DNA of 64,000 nucleotides from Pontibacillus marinus BH030004 = DSM 16465 (GCF_000425225.1 NZ_AULJ01000001.1:204314-268313), one strand, 5' to 3'; positions 8,529-18,849 are shown, counted from the first letter of the stretch. The notes: a model not told the origin generated them from the sequence alone. Numbers and translations: made by a program.

Positions 8529-11500
8529 TGAAACATAATGAGTTGCTTGGTAAATGGATATTTTATGTGCTAAAGAATCACTTTTATCATCAAAAAAACG
8601 AAAACGCTGATAAATTATTTATTAAGGTAAATGGACTAACTCATGATAATGTGAAGGCTGTGTTAAGCGAAATACGAAATAATAGTGCACTTCTTAAAAA
8701 TTATTATGATCCTATTATTAGAACTATAAAACCGGTCGAAGGATACCCTGAATATAGCTTTCAAGGTACAGAAACATCAACTAAACTAAGAAACTATACT
8801 CAAGTAAACCAAGCGCTCTTAATGATCATCAATGAGAATACACCTGAAGGGCAGAGCTTAGAGAATATTTTTGCTATTGATGAGTCTTACTTGCTTTCTG
8901 AAAAAGGATTCCAATCCTTATTTACTGTTCTATCAGATGAGTATAATATGGCCGGAGAAGAAATTGAAACTATTCAATTATTCCTTAATATGTATCGCAA
9001 GCTAACGGATCCACAGCTTAGGTTTATCTTAAGGTTTATTTCAGAAGTTATTTCATCAAACTCTCCTTCTATTGTCCAATTAATTCAAGATAGCTTACCT
9101 GAACTTAATTTATTTAAAGATAATGAACTTATGATTCCAAAAGGTGAAAAAAAGTTAAAAGCAAACTTCTTACTAGCCAATTTACAAAAAAGTAATGGAG
9201 ATCTTGACCCGGAAAAATTACAAGACAACTTATATAAGTTTTTAAACAAAGAAGAACAAAATAATTTTCCAAGTGATTTATGGCAACAAACAAATCCTGA
9301 ACAATTTGAACAAGAAGCTTTAAATTTCATTAATCAGAAAAGTTTAGAGTTATTAGAATATCAATTTAAAGATATCCAATCACTGTTTAGCTTTAAAGAT
9401 AAAACAACTTTATATGATCAGATAAGAAATCATCTGAGTTTAGAAGAATATACAAAAGAAGAAAAACAACATGCAGAAGACGGGATTGCTTCAATCGAAA
9501 AAGGTGATGATCCTGATGAAATGCAGCACTTCTTAGAAGAACATGAAGGAGAACTTTCACAAAAACCAGACTTAGTAAAAAAAATCACTAGAAAAATAGA
9601 GAAAGCGCGACACCCTGAAGATTATAAAGACTTAAATGAGGCAATTTTATATTATTCATTTACACTCATTGAGGATAATATCGAAGAACTTGATGAATAT
9701 AATACTACGTTCGAACTGACAGTAGTGAACAATAAGTTAAATGAGGAAACGAAGAAATTAGTAACTATTTATTTAGAAAATTTAGAGTCAGTAGCACCTC
9801 TATTTAAATTCGATAGTGAATCTTTAAATGACGCTGAAGTTGATACTTCTATTAGTGATACAGAAGTAACATTTAACTTAAAGCTGAAAGTAGGAGATCA
9901 ATACCTAGGGAAAGAAAACTTTAAATTAATAGGTTTTGAGAATCTGGAACTATTAAGTATTTTAGACCTTGTTCAAGAAGGTTCATTACCATATATGAAG
10001 ATATATGATGATGAACAAGTTGAAACATTAGATGTAGGTGCGCTAGTCCAGGAAGAAGTTAGTGCATACCTCTCTCTGAATGAAGAAGGATTTAATGAAC
10101 ATTATGATTCGTTTGTTAGTTTTCAAAAGTACTTTATAGAGGCCTTATCCAGTGTGACTGAAAAAGGGTTGTTTGGAATTGACTTTTATGAGCTAGAGGC
10201 GAATTTAGAAACTTTATTAAAAGGTGTAACCACTAATGCCACCATTACAAACACCATATATAAATATCTAAACTATATCGGATCAATTGACAATTTACCT
10301 GTCAAACTAGGTCAGAGAGGATATAGTAAAGAAAGAATTTTAACAGTTATTAACCCAATACGGCTAGTTAGCTTGAAGCATAGATATCAGGAAATAAATC
10401 ATAAGGTGGAAAACTGGATAAACAATGCTCGCAAAGATAACTTAGACGTAACGAAGCTTGAAGATTATATGAATCATGTTGTAGATGAAACGATAGACTT
10501 GGGACCAAGATACTTCACTAGTGATGGCGATGATTCATTTCTTATTGAGGTTAGTGAGACACTAGGTGAAGGTCACTTTGTTCTAAATACTGAACGTTCA
10601 GATAAGATGGATCACTTAGCAAATGATCTATCAAAGGAATTACTTACAAGTGTAAAAAACTATTTTGAAGTGTATCCTTTCGCTAAAGATGGTATGGATA
10701 TCTTGTTCTTATATTGTCAAAGTGCTGATGTTATTACGAAATCAATAGATGAATTGTTTAAGAAAGTGAAAAATTTAAACAAGCTTAAAATTACAGTTCA
10801 TAGTACACATGCAGCTCCTATCCACAGAAGATTAAATCAATGGGTAAAACAAAGAGAAGAATACATCCATCCAGATGGGACTAGTAAGTTCCCTAAAGTT
10901 GAGATTAAAGTGATTTCTGGTCTAGATGTAAATGAGATATCTAAACAAATAAACAACCATATGATCGATGCTGATTTAGTGGTATTAGCTGACTATTTTG
11001 CTCAAAGCAGTCAAATTAAGTATGAGTTTGATAAGATTAACTACGAAAAATCGGATAACTGGTTTGAAGTTGTATATAAAGAACCCTTATTAAATACTGA
11101 AGTAGTTAAACGTATGTCTTATGTAAGTGAATCTATGCCACCGATATTAAAATCTTTCTATCAGCTTCAGTATATATCTCAGAAGAAAGAGATTCTTGAA
11201 GAGGACGAAGTATATGTTCTAAAAAATAAAGTAGCTTTATCTAACCAAAATAATGATTTAATTGATTTTCTACATTCTAATTTTAATTGGATTATGTTTA
11301 TGGATAGATACTTAGATAAATCTCTACTAGAACAAACATCAACTAATGCACAAATCATTCAATACAAGTCTAAAGCTGGTTCTAACAATAACTATAAACT
11401 TATTGTTTCTTCTTCTGAATATATTCGTAAACTTAATAATCAACAAGAAGATGAATACTATGATCGACTTGGGAAGAAGTTAAGTTTAATTCTGAAGAAC

Positions 11501-13624
11501 CCACAGATTGATAGGAAAAAAGTAGTCGATTCTATACAGGAAGTTAAAAAGATATCTGGAGCACTAGTATTGAAAGCAATAGGTCCAGGTAAATACTCTC
11601 ACGAAATGGTAGCAACCTATTTAAGTAAGAAGTTCAGAGAGAATGCTAATGACAATGTGTTGCAGGTATGGTCTGTTTGCGATGAGCTTCCATGGTTCTC
11701 AAATAATAAACGACGTCCTGATTTGGCGATTACAACAATAAAAGAAGTTGATGGTACATTACAAGTTGACTTCAATATTGTAGAATTAAAGTTTGTTAGC
11801 TATTCAATATTTGAAAGAGAACGATATGATGCAATCAAACAAGTAGATGCAGGTATGAATGTGTATGAAAATCTCTTCTCTTTCGATGAAAATAAAACTG
11901 ATTCTGAATTCTGGCGAGAAGAATTAGTTCATTACTTTATCGAAAGAGGATCGTATAGTCCTGAAGAAGCGCATATATTAAAGGCATTACAGCACACACC
12001 AATTTCAAATATTAACGTAAATATAAATTCTTCAATAGATGTATATTGTTATACTTCAAACCTACATGAGCATGATTTCGAAAGTATATCTAATGGTGCT
12101 TATTATCAGAAATTAGAGGGAGAATATGATAATTATGTATTCTCAAGATCTTATATCCTAAATCATCTTGGTGCCTCTGAAGAAATCGCTCCAGACTATG
12201 CTGAAATTGAAAGTAATGATGAGACATTTGAAAAAGAACTAGAGGCAAGAGAAACTATTTCTAGCGCGAATGATAACGGTAAAGATGCTACAGATAATGA
12301 GCCTGAAGAGGGTGAACAAGAAACTGAAGCAGGAAGTGAGAATGAAGGTGAAGACACAGATATTCCCACTTCAGATCTTGGTGATAGTAAAAGTGAGATT
12401 GAGCATGAACCTACTTCTATTCCAACCGTTAAGCCAGATAAAGAGGATGCTGATCAAGAAGGATCTAACCTTGTAAATGGAGAAAATCCTGAAGTAGTTG
12501 CTCTTAAGGACATGGAGCCTAATGAGAATGTTAATGAAGATCAAAGTGATTTGAAGAAACAATATATAAATAATCTAGAAACACACTTTAATCGAAATAA
12601 ATTAAATGTCAAAGTTAAGAATGCTGTAGTAGGATCAAGTGTTGTGCGTTTAATATTGGATATTCCTTCTTCATTAAATTCTGATAAAGTAATGCGTAGA
12701 AGGCAAGATATCCAGCTATGGTTAGGCTTAGATCAAGAACCTCATATGTTTATTGACAAAAACGGCATTAACATTGATATTGCCAGGGACAACCCTGATA
12801 CAATCTTCTTTGAAGATTTCATGAAAATATCGAGAGAACAACTAAGTGATGATATTAAGGATACAAACTTGATATCACCACTTGGATTTGACCCTTTGAA
12901 TAATGTAATTAACATTGATTTTTCTGATCCATCTACTCCACACTTATTAACCGGTGGAACAACAGGAAGCGGTAAAAGTGTAACACTGAACTCTATCATT
13001 CTAGGTAGTATGTGCTTATATGATCCAAGTAAACTTCAATTTGTATTTATTGATCCAAAACAGGTTGAGTTTACAGTTTATAAAGGATTGCCTCATACAA
13101 GAGATGTAGTAACAGATATTAACGAGGCTGTAAGCACATTAGATATACTAGTTCAAGAAATGGAAGAACGATATAAGCTATTTGCTCAAGAATTCGTTAG
13201 TAATCTTGATGAATATGTAGAACTTACAGGAAAGCGTCTACCTCGTATTGTAATTGTATTTGATGAATTTGCAGACTTTATGAGCCAAGATAAAGAGATT
13301 GCACAGAAAGTTGAAAATGCAATATTAAAACTTGGCCAAAAAGCAAGAGCTGCAGGATTGCATCTGATTATATGTACACAAAATCCAAAATCTGACATTA
13401 TCAATACAAATATCAGAAACAATTTAGGTGCTAGACTTGCATTAAGAGCTACAGATTCTACTGCATCTACTGTTATACTAGGAGATAGTGGCGCTGAAAA
13501 CTTAGGTGGTAAAGGTGACTTCCTTGCTAAAACAAGTAGTCAAAAAGTTACTCGTGGTAAGAGTCCATTTCTTACGCCTAAAGTTAAAAGAGCATTACTA
13601 AAATACTTTTCAGGTAAAAAATAA
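8525..13624 (+). CDS. dptH: DptH/SspH, giant restriction protein with FtsK-type motor and probable PD-(D/E)XK domain
   Basis: The protein has 1699 residues. The first thousand are largely helical with no family I can name. A PD-(D/E)XK-like signature follows: RRPDL at residues 1063-1067 (Asp1066) and VELK at 1086-1089 (Glu1087, Lys1089). A very acidic linker rich in Glu, Asp and Ser spans about 1235-1345. The C-terminal domain (about 1385-1699) is an FtsK/HerA-type translocase with Walker A GGTTGSGKS, Walker B RIVIVFDEFADF and the FtsK-like tract ICTQNPKSDIINTNIRNNLG. In known systems DptH/SspH works with F and G to cleave or nick unmodified DNA. The motor plus nuclease arrangement would suit translocation-coupled cleavage; that mechanism is inference. 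ATGA overlap couples it to dptG. Confidence 0.87.
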   Translation: MMKHNELLGKWIFYVLKNHFYHQKNENADKLFIKVNGLTHDNVKAVLSEIRNNSALLKNYYDPIIRTIKPVEGYPEYSFQGTETSTKLRNYTQVNQALLMIINENTPEGQSLENIFAIDESYLLSEKGFQSLFTVLSDEYNMAGEEIETIQLFLNMYRKLTDPQLRFILRFISEVISSNSPSIVQLIQDSLPELNLFKDNELMIPKGEKKLKANFLLANLQKSNGDLDPEKLQDNLYKFLNKEEQNNFPSDLWQQTNPEQFEQEALNFINQKSLELLEYQFKDIQSLFSFKDKTTLYDQIRNHLSLEEYTKEEKQHAEDGIASIEKGDDPDEMQHFLEEHEGELSQKPDLVKKITRKIEKARHPEDYKDLNEAILYYSFTLIEDNIEELDEYNTTFELTVVNNKLNEETKKLVTIYLENLESVAPLFKFDSESLNDAEVDTSISDTEVTFNLKLKVGDQYLGKENFKLIGFENLELLSILDLVQEGSLPYMKIYDDEQVETLDVGALVQEEVSAYLSLNEEGFNEHYDSFVSFQKYFIEALSSVTEKGLFGIDFYELEANLETLLKGVTTNATITNTIYKYLNYIGSIDNLPVKLGQRGYSKERILTVINPIRLVSLKHRYQEINHKVENWINNARKDNLDVTKLEDYMNHVVDETIDLGPRYFTSDGDDSFLIEVSETLGEGHFVLNTERSDKMDHLANDLSKELLTSVKNYFEVYPFAKDGMDILFLYCQSADVITKSIDELFKKVKNLNKLKITVHSTHAAPIHRRLNQWVKQREEYIHPDGTSKFPKVEIKVISGLDVNEISKQINNHMIDADLVVLADYFAQSSQIKYEFDKINYEKSDNWFEVVYKEPLLNTEVVKRMSYVSESMPPILKSFYQLQYISQKKEILEEDEVYVLKNKVALSNQNNDLIDFLHSNFNWIMFMDRYLDKSLLEQTSTNAQIIQYKSKAGSNNNYKLIVSSSEYIRKLNNQQEDEYYDRLGKKLSLILKNPQIDRKKVVDSIQEVKKISGALVLKAIGPGKYSHEMVATYLSKKFRENANDNVLQVWSVCDELPWFSNNKRRPDLAITTIKEVDGTLQVDFNIVELKFVSYSIFERERYDAIKQVDAGMNVYENLFSFDENKTDSEFWREELVHYFIERGSYSPEEAHILKALQHTPISNINVNINSSIDVYCYTSNLHEHDFESISNGAYYQKLEGEYDNYVFSRSYILNHLGASEEIAPDYAEIESNDETFEKELEARETISSANDNGKDATDNEPEEGEQETEAGSENEGEDTDIPTSDLGDSKSEIEHEPTSIPTVKPDKEDADQEGSNLVNGENPEVVALKDMEPNENVNEDQSDLKKQYINNLETHFNRNKLNVKVKNAVVGSSVVRLILDIPSSLNSDKVMRRRQDIQLWLGLDQEPHMFIDKNGINIDIARDNPDTIFFEDFMKISREQLSDDIKDTNLISPLGFDPLNNVINIDFSDPSTPHLLTGGTTGSGKSVTLNSIILGSMCLYDPSKLQFVFIDPKQVEFTVYKGLPHTRDVVTDINEAVSTLDILVQEMEERYKLFAQEFVSNLDEYVELTGKRLPRIVIVFDEFADFMSQDKEIAQKVENAILKLGQKARAAGLHLIICTQNPKSDIINTNIRNNLGARLALRATDSTASTVILGDSGAENLGGKGDFLAKTSSQKVTRGKSPFLTPKVKRALLKYFSGKK

Positions 13625-13630
13625 TTAAAT

Positions 13631-13664
13631 AATACATCTAGATCTTTATCTAGATGTATTATTT
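13631..13664 (+). terminator. AT-rich hairpin after dptH
   Basis: An 11-bp perfect inverted repeat AATACATCTAG (13631-13641) and its complement (13650-13660) are separated by 8 bases and followed by ATTTTG. It may end or attenuate the dptFGH transcript before the sspBCD genes. Confidence 0.65.
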
Positions 13665-13676
13665 TGAGTTATATGA

Positions 13677-13700
13677 TTACTGGAACAACTTGTCCAGTAA
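13677..13700. promoter_or_regulatory. inverted repeat, possible operator ahead of sspB
   Basis: TTACTGGA (13677-13684) and TCCAGTAA (13693-13700) form a perfect 8-bp dyad with an 8-base spacer, lying 28 bases before the sspB start and right after the hairpin at 13631. There is no T run, so it is a better candidate for a protein-binding site than for a terminator. Which protein binds is unknown. Confidence 0.5.
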
Positions 13701-13727
13701 ATCTGAGGAAAGGATGTAACTTAGCTT

Positions 13728-14609
13728 ATGGCATACGGACAACATCAAAGTTTCTATTTAAGAGACAGATGGCTAAGTAAAGCAATCAAACAATTAAAGA
13801 AAGATAGTCGCTTCTTCTATGATAAAGAAGCTTTTGAAAAGATTGGATTAGGTAAGAATATGGTTCAATCTCTAAGGTTTTGGGTTGTTGCAACAAACCT
13901 CGCTGAAGAGCAAACAAATGATGAGAGAAAAAAAGTACATTTACTCACAAAATTTGGTGATCTTATAGATGAATATGATCGACATATTCAATTTGTAGAT
14001 ACAGCATCTTTATTACATTATCAATTAAGTAGTAATTTTGAACCTTCTACAGTTTGGTTCTGGTTCTTTAATATTTTGGATGAGACAACAGTTAGTAAAG
14101 AGGACCTATTTAGGTTATTTTCTAAATGGGTGGTTCAAAATGAGGAAAAGCGTGTCTCTGAAAAATCTTTAAAAAGAGATATTGATTGTTTAATTAAATT
14201 ATATACAGCCGGTCAAACAGCTAATGACCCAGAAGAGGTTATTCAAAGCCCCTTAAATAAATTGAATGTGATGTCTGAGAAAAATGGAATGATCTTTAAA
14301 AAGACACCTAATAGTATTGAGGAAATAGGTTTATCAGCCTTGTACTTTTCGTTGTTAGATTATTGTTCTAAAAATAGTGTTGAAATGGTTTCAGTAGATG
14401 AAATCATTTATCAAGATGGCCTATGGGGGAATGTGTTTAATATGAATCGTAATTTAATCATACAAGCTTTACACCAATTAACCAATCATCCTCTACATCC
14501 TATAACCTTTACTAGAACAAATAATTTAGACACAGTCAGAGTTCCAAAGGTTGATCCTTTAGAATACTTAAAGGATGAATATAGTAGAAAGGTGTACGTG
14601 CAATCATGA
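13728..14609 (+). CDS. sspB: SspB, DUF4007 nickase of the single-strand phosphorothioation system
   Basis: This 293-residue protein has the DUF4007 hallmarks: an opening GQHQSFYLRDRWLSKAI (family form G-H-x-S-F-x-x-R-x-x-W) and the block GLGKNMVQSLRFWVVA from residue 40. DUF4007 corresponds to SspB, which nicks DNA during phosphorothioate insertion by SspABCD. The following genes encode the matching SspC ATPase and SspD sulfurtransfer enzyme, which fixes the assignment. The ribosome site AAAGGA is about 13 bases from the ATG, rather far, so translation may be modest. The stop overlaps the sspC start by four bases. A dyad and a hairpin separate it from dptH, so it may have its own promoter. 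Confidence 0.88.
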   Translation: MAYGQHQSFYLRDRWLSKAIKQLKKDSRFFYDKEAFEKIGLGKNMVQSLRFWVVATNLAEEQTNDERKKVHLLTKFGDLIDEYDRHIQFVDTASLLHYQLSSNFEPSTVWFWFFNILDETTVSKEDLFRLFSKWVVQNEEKRVSEKSLKRDIDCLIKLYTAGQTANDPEEVIQSPLNKLNVMSEKNGMIFKKTPNSIEEIGLSALYFSLLDYCSKNSVEMVSVDEIIYQDGLWGNVFNMNRNLIIQALHQLTNHPLHPITFTRTNNLDTVRVPKVDPLEYLKDEYSRKVYVQS

Positions 14610-17600
14610 GTGCAAACAACGTTTCTTTTAAATCTAGTATTAATATAAAGTTTGATTTAGGAAATGAGAACTTTTTTAATAGATATTTACCTACGCCTTC
14701 ACATGCAGAAGCTTTTATTGGTTTACTTAAAGGTTTTAATGAGAAGTCTTCATCCAAGTCACATATTATAATGGGACCATACGGAACAGGGAAATCATTA
14801 ATCGGAACAATTTTAAGTAGTATTACATCAAATAATGTTTCTAATGATACTGTACAAGAACTGAAACAAAAGTTCGAAAAAGTAGACGATGATATATACA
14901 ATGAGTTAAACAAAATACAGTCATGCGATAAAACTTATTTACCCATTGTTCTTAGTGGTAATGAAGGAAGATTTAGAACAGCAATTATATCTTCTATTAT
15001 GAAAACATTAGAACAAAACGATATACATGTAACAGTACCTGGTGTAGTAAATAAGGTTATATCCACAATTGAAACCTGGGAACAAGATTATCCACAAACT
15101 TTTGAAGCTTTCTTAAACTATTTAAAAGAAGCAGGTAAGGAATATGAATTGTGGAGAATCGAAGTTCTCAGCCATAATTCACAAGAAATTGAATGGTTTC
15201 AGTCAATATTTCCTTACCTTACATCAGGAACCGAATTTATTGTCGACTATCAATATGATTTTGTAGAGCAAATCAAATATATTCTTGATGAACTTGATAA
15301 ATTAGATTTAGGTCTTTTTGTTACCTATGATGAATTCGGAAGGTTCTTGCAAACATTAGATACAACACTAATTCACGAGACAATGCAAGACATACAAGAT
15401 ATTGCTGAATTGGCAGATCACTATACAGACTCATTTCATATATTGCTTATTACTCACAAAAACTTAAGACAATATTTCAATGTTTTAAAAGATGAACATA
15501 AAGACGAATTTCAGCGAATCGAAAGAAGATTTAAAACCTATTATATTGAAAGTGATCAGTCTACATTTGTTCGCTTAGCTCAAAACATTATAAATGATTT
15601 AGATATTAAAAATACACTTTCGAAAGATTATGAAGAGAGTGTCATTAATACGTTAAGAAAATACACCTTCTTTCCCACTCTTAATCAAGTAGAGTTAGAG
15701 GAGTTAGTAGTTAGTGGTTGTTATCCAATCCATCCAATCACGTTATATTTATTACCACATTTATCAAACGTATTTGGACAGAACGAGAGAACATTATTTA
15801 CTTTCTTAGAGAGTACTGAGACTGGAGGACTTTTAAATCACTTAGCTAAAGATGATGGATATTATTTAGCGGATCAATTATTTGATTACTTCTTTTCTGG
15901 AGACCATTTTATTAGTGAAGATATAAAAGATAGTGTACGCCTATATAAACAGCTGATTAAAAAAATACCAACTCCATCAAACGGGTTAGAGCAAAGAATA
16001 TTAAAATTCATTACGCTTTGGGAGTTAACAGGGCTTCAGTCCATGCATAAGATAACCAACGAGTTACTTTCATTAGCTTTAAATGAAGAAATAGAGAACG
16101 TAAATAAAGCCTTAGATCAATTAAACAGCTATAAAGCTGTCCGTTTTAATAGAATAATGGGGTATTGGGAATTATTCCAAGGAAGCTCTATAAACATCGA
16201 AGAGGAAATCCAATCAAGATTAGAAGAAACTTCAATTAACCAAAATAGAAGAAAAGAGGTTATTGAAAATGCATTAGATAACAAATTCTATTTGGCGACT
16301 TCTTACAATGATGAAAAGAGTATGACAAGATTTGCTACTACAAACGTTACATTCAGCTCTGATATTGTAGAGGAAGGCAAATTCGACTATGATCAAAATT
16401 CCGATGCAAGTATTTATCTTGTGATACTTGAAAAGAGTGAAGACAGAGAAGACATTATTCAACAACTTAAAGACAACTTTTCATTTAAACAAAGTATTTT
16501 TGGTGTTTCTCATTACCCAATTACTTATATTTATGAAGTAATTGATCAGTTAATAATCGTTAATCAAATGATAGAAGATGTTGAGTTACTAAAGCAAGAT
16601 ATCAATATCAAAGATGAACTCTTAATTAAAAAGGAAGACCTACTCTTTTCAATTAAAGAGTATATTAGAGTTTGGACAGATTTTAGTGGTCATGCTACAT
16701 GGATTCATAACGGAGAAGAGATAAAGATTCAAAATCGAATTGTTTTAGAAAACAAACTTTCCGAGATAATGTATGATATATATCCTTATACACCAGAAGT
16801 TAGAAACGAATCCATTAACCGAAAGAAGATTAATAATGTACAGTTGAAGGCAGCTAAAACTGTAGTTGATCATATAATTGAGTTTCCTTATTCTGAGCAG
16901 TTTAACATTGAAGGTAAAGGACCAGATTATTTAATCTATGCTACTATATTTAAAAATAACGGATTCTTAATAGATGATCTAAATAATATTAGCTCTAAAG
17001 AGTTTCAATTAATGAGAGATGATTTAATAAACTTTGTGAAAAACAATAAGAAAGGGAATCTCAACGAATTAGTAAGTATCTTGGAGAGAAGTCCTTACGG
17101 GATTCGAAAACCTTTAATTCCTATTTATATTATTTCCTTATTACGAGATGTATGGGATCATACGATGTTCTATAGAAATGATATGTATGTGCCTGCAGTA
17201 GATGGAGACAAGATCTACAAAATGATAGAAGAAGCAGATCAATATGAATATATTGTTTATGACTTCAATAAACAGCTTACACCATTTCTAAATGAAATTG
17301 ACTCTGTATTTGGGGAATATAAAAGTGAGTACGTAGATGGTAAACCAGCTATTATACAAATGAGCAGTGCTGTTTTAGGGTGGTTAAGATCTTTACCTAA
17401 ATACACGCAAATCACTTCTAACTTATCCCCTGAAGTAAATCAATTTAAGGAAACGGTAAAAAGAAGTGAGGTAGATCCGTCTGCCACAATTCAAAGTTTA
17501 TTTGAGAATTATCAAAATGATTTTGATTCCTTAATATCTATGAAAGTAAATATAGAAAACTTCTGTGATCATCAAATCGAAAATATTAAAGAAAATATTT

Positions 17601-18037
17601 TTTACTATACGGAAACAAGCTCATATAAAGAATTGATAAACTGGGCTAATAATCAAAGCGGCTTTGCTCAAAAGAAAAATGCAACAGTATATAACATTTT
17701 GAATGTTAGTACGAGTGATAATTGGGTGTCGGATTTTGTAGAGGAATATATAGGGCTTAGAATACAAGATTGGTCTGATAGAACGTATGAAATGTTTATT
17801 AAGCAGTTAGAGAGAGATATAGAAATGCTTAATAGCAAAGATTCAGATAATACGAATGCACAACAATTACAAATTGATGGAAGAAATGTTACTATACAAA
17901 CAGACGTAGAACTTTCAACAAAGTCTAAAACCATCTATAACAATGTTCATAGAATGGTGAATAATGCTGGTAGAACAGTGCCTAAAGAAGAAGTAGAGTA
18001 TATCGTCTACAAATTATTAACGGAATTTGTAGAATAA
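14606..18037 (+). CDS. sspC: SspC, large ATPase of the phosphorothioation system
   Basis: A 1143-residue P-loop ATPase. Walker A is GPYGTGKS at residues 57-64 and the probable Walker B is LFVTYDEFGRF at about 236-246. The rest is a long helical body with no other recognised domain. It lies between a DUF4007 gene and a PAPS-reductase-like gene, the sspB-sspC-sspD order, and has the expected size class. In SspABCD the ATPase is needed for sulfur insertion on one strand. The start overlaps sspB (ATGA-type), and sspD begins 12 bases after its stop. BREX BrxC-like or DpdH-like ATPases were considered; the flanking genes favour SspC. Confidence 0.85.
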   Translation: MSANNVSFKSSINIKFDLGNENFFNRYLPTPSHAEAFIGLLKGFNEKSSSKSHIIMGPYGTGKSLIGTILSSITSNNVSNDTVQELKQKFEKVDDDIYNELNKIQSCDKTYLPIVLSGNEGRFRTAIISSIMKTLEQNDIHVTVPGVVNKVISTIETWEQDYPQTFEAFLNYLKEAGKEYELWRIEVLSHNSQEIEWFQSIFPYLTSGTEFIVDYQYDFVEQIKYILDELDKLDLGLFVTYDEFGRFLQTLDTTLIHETMQDIQDIAELADHYTDSFHILLITHKNLRQYFNVLKDEHKDEFQRIERRFKTYYIESDQSTFVRLAQNIINDLDIKNTLSKDYEESVINTLRKYTFFPTLNQVELEELVVSGCYPIHPITLYLLPHLSNVFGQNERTLFTFLESTETGGLLNHLAKDDGYYLADQLFDYFFSGDHFISEDIKDSVRLYKQLIKKIPTPSNGLEQRILKFITLWELTGLQSMHKITNELLSLALNEEIENVNKALDQLNSYKAVRFNRIMGYWELFQGSSINIEEEIQSRLEETSINQNRRKEVIENALDNKFYLATSYNDEKSMTRFATTNVTFSSDIVEEGKFDYDQNSDASIYLVILEKSEDREDIIQQLKDNFSFKQSIFGVSHYPITYIYEVIDQLIIVNQMIEDVELLKQDINIKDELLIKKEDLLFSIKEYIRVWTDFSGHATWIHNGEEIKIQNRIVLENKLSEIMYDIYPYTPEVRNESINRKKINNVQLKAAKTVVDHIIEFPYSEQFNIEGKGPDYLIYATIFKNNGFLIDDLNNISSKEFQLMRDDLINFVKNNKKGNLNELVSILERSPYGIRKPLIPIYIISLLRDVWDHTMFYRNDMYVPAVDGDKIYKMIEEADQYEYIVYDFNKQLTPFLNEIDSVFGEYKSEYVDGKPAIIQMSSAVLGWLRSLPKYTQITSNLSPEVNQFKETVKRSEVDPSATIQSLFENYQNDFDSLISMKVNIENFCDHQIENIKENIFYYTETSSYKELINWANNQSGFAQKKNATVYNILNVSTSDNWVSDFVEEYIGLRIQDWSDRTYEMFIKQLERDIEMLNSKDSDNTNAQQLQIDGRNVTIQTDVELSTKSKTIYNNVHRMVNNAGRTVPKEEVEYIVYKLLTEFVE

Positions 18038-18049
18038 CGGGGTGTTTTT

Positions 18050-18847
18050 ATGAGAAAGAAAGTGCACGTAGCTATGTTCAGTGGAGGAGCTGCAAGTGCT
18101 TATGTTGCAAACCATATGGTGCAAACACATGGTAAAGAAAATTCTATTCTGTTCTTTACTAATACCTTATGGGAAGATGAAGATAATTACCGATTCATGG
18201 ATGAAGTTGCTGACATGATTGGTGTTGAAATCACTGAGGTAGTAGATGGTAGAACTCCAGAAGAAGTGTTCTATGATTATAAATTCTTAGGAAACTCTAG
18301 GCTTGCAAAATGCTCTGAAGAGTTAAAAGTTTATAAAACAATAACATTTTTAGAAGATTTGAGAGATAACCATAATTTAGAACCTATTCTTTATTTTGGT
18401 ATCGGACCTCATGAGAGCCATCGTGCTGATAATCTTAAAAGCTTTTATGAGCATAATCCATTAGAGCCGATTGAAACTCGTTTTCCTATGATTGAAACCT
18501 TCAGAGAAGATCTTGATGTGAAATCTATCATTGAGAATGAGTGGAAAATTAAACTACCTAGAATGTACGAATTAGGTTTTAGTCACGCAAATTGCGGTGG
18601 CAGATGTGTGCGTGGAGGTTTCCAACACTATGCTCAATTATATAGTATCTGGCCCGACCGCTATAAAGAACAGGAAGAAATGGAAGAAAACTTCCGTAAG
18701 CACTTTGAGAAAAACGTTTCTATTTTAAAGAAGGATGGTAAACCATATACTCTCAAAGAATATCGTGAACAAATGGATAGAGAAGGAGTCGACAAATTCC
18801 TTAAGGTTCAGGATAATACAGTGCCTTGTGTTTGTTCGTTTTCATAG
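18050..18847 (+). CDS. sspD: SspD, PAPS-reductase-like ATP pyrophosphatase for DNA phosphorothioation
   Basis: The 265-residue protein begins with the PP-loop FSGGAASAYVANHM (SGG at residues 11-13), the family's ATP pyrophosphatase motif. Cysteines stand at C88 (AKCSEE), C182 and C186 (NCGGRC) and C260 and C262 (PCVC). They could hold an iron-sulfur cluster, as in DndC. It would adenylate the DNA backbone and pass sulfur from a cysteine desulfurase. No desulfurase gene (sspA/dndA) is present nearby, so a housekeeping IscS/SufS-type enzyme may serve. It is the last gene of the run and is closed by a strong terminator. PAPS reductase of sulfate assimilation is unlikely in this context. Confidence 0.87.
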   Translation: MRKKVHVAMFSGGAASAYVANHMVQTHGKENSILFFTNTLWEDEDNYRFMDEVADMIGVEITEVVDGRTPEEVFYDYKFLGNSRLAKCSEELKVYKTITFLEDLRDNHNLEPILYFGIGPHESHRADNLKSFYEHNPLEPIETRFPMIETFREDLDVKSIIENEWKIKLPRMYELGFSHANCGGRCVRGGFQHYAQLYSIWPDRYKEQEEMEENFRKHFEKNVSILKKDGKPYTLKEYREQMDREGVDKFLKVQDNTVPCVCSFS

Positions 18848-18849
18848 TC

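Noticed and set aside
14606..18037. Reading the large ATPase as BREX BrxC/PglY or DpdH
   Set aside because: No PglX, PglZ, BrxL or DpdA-type genes nearby; DUF4007 and PAPS-reductase-like neighbours fit SspC.
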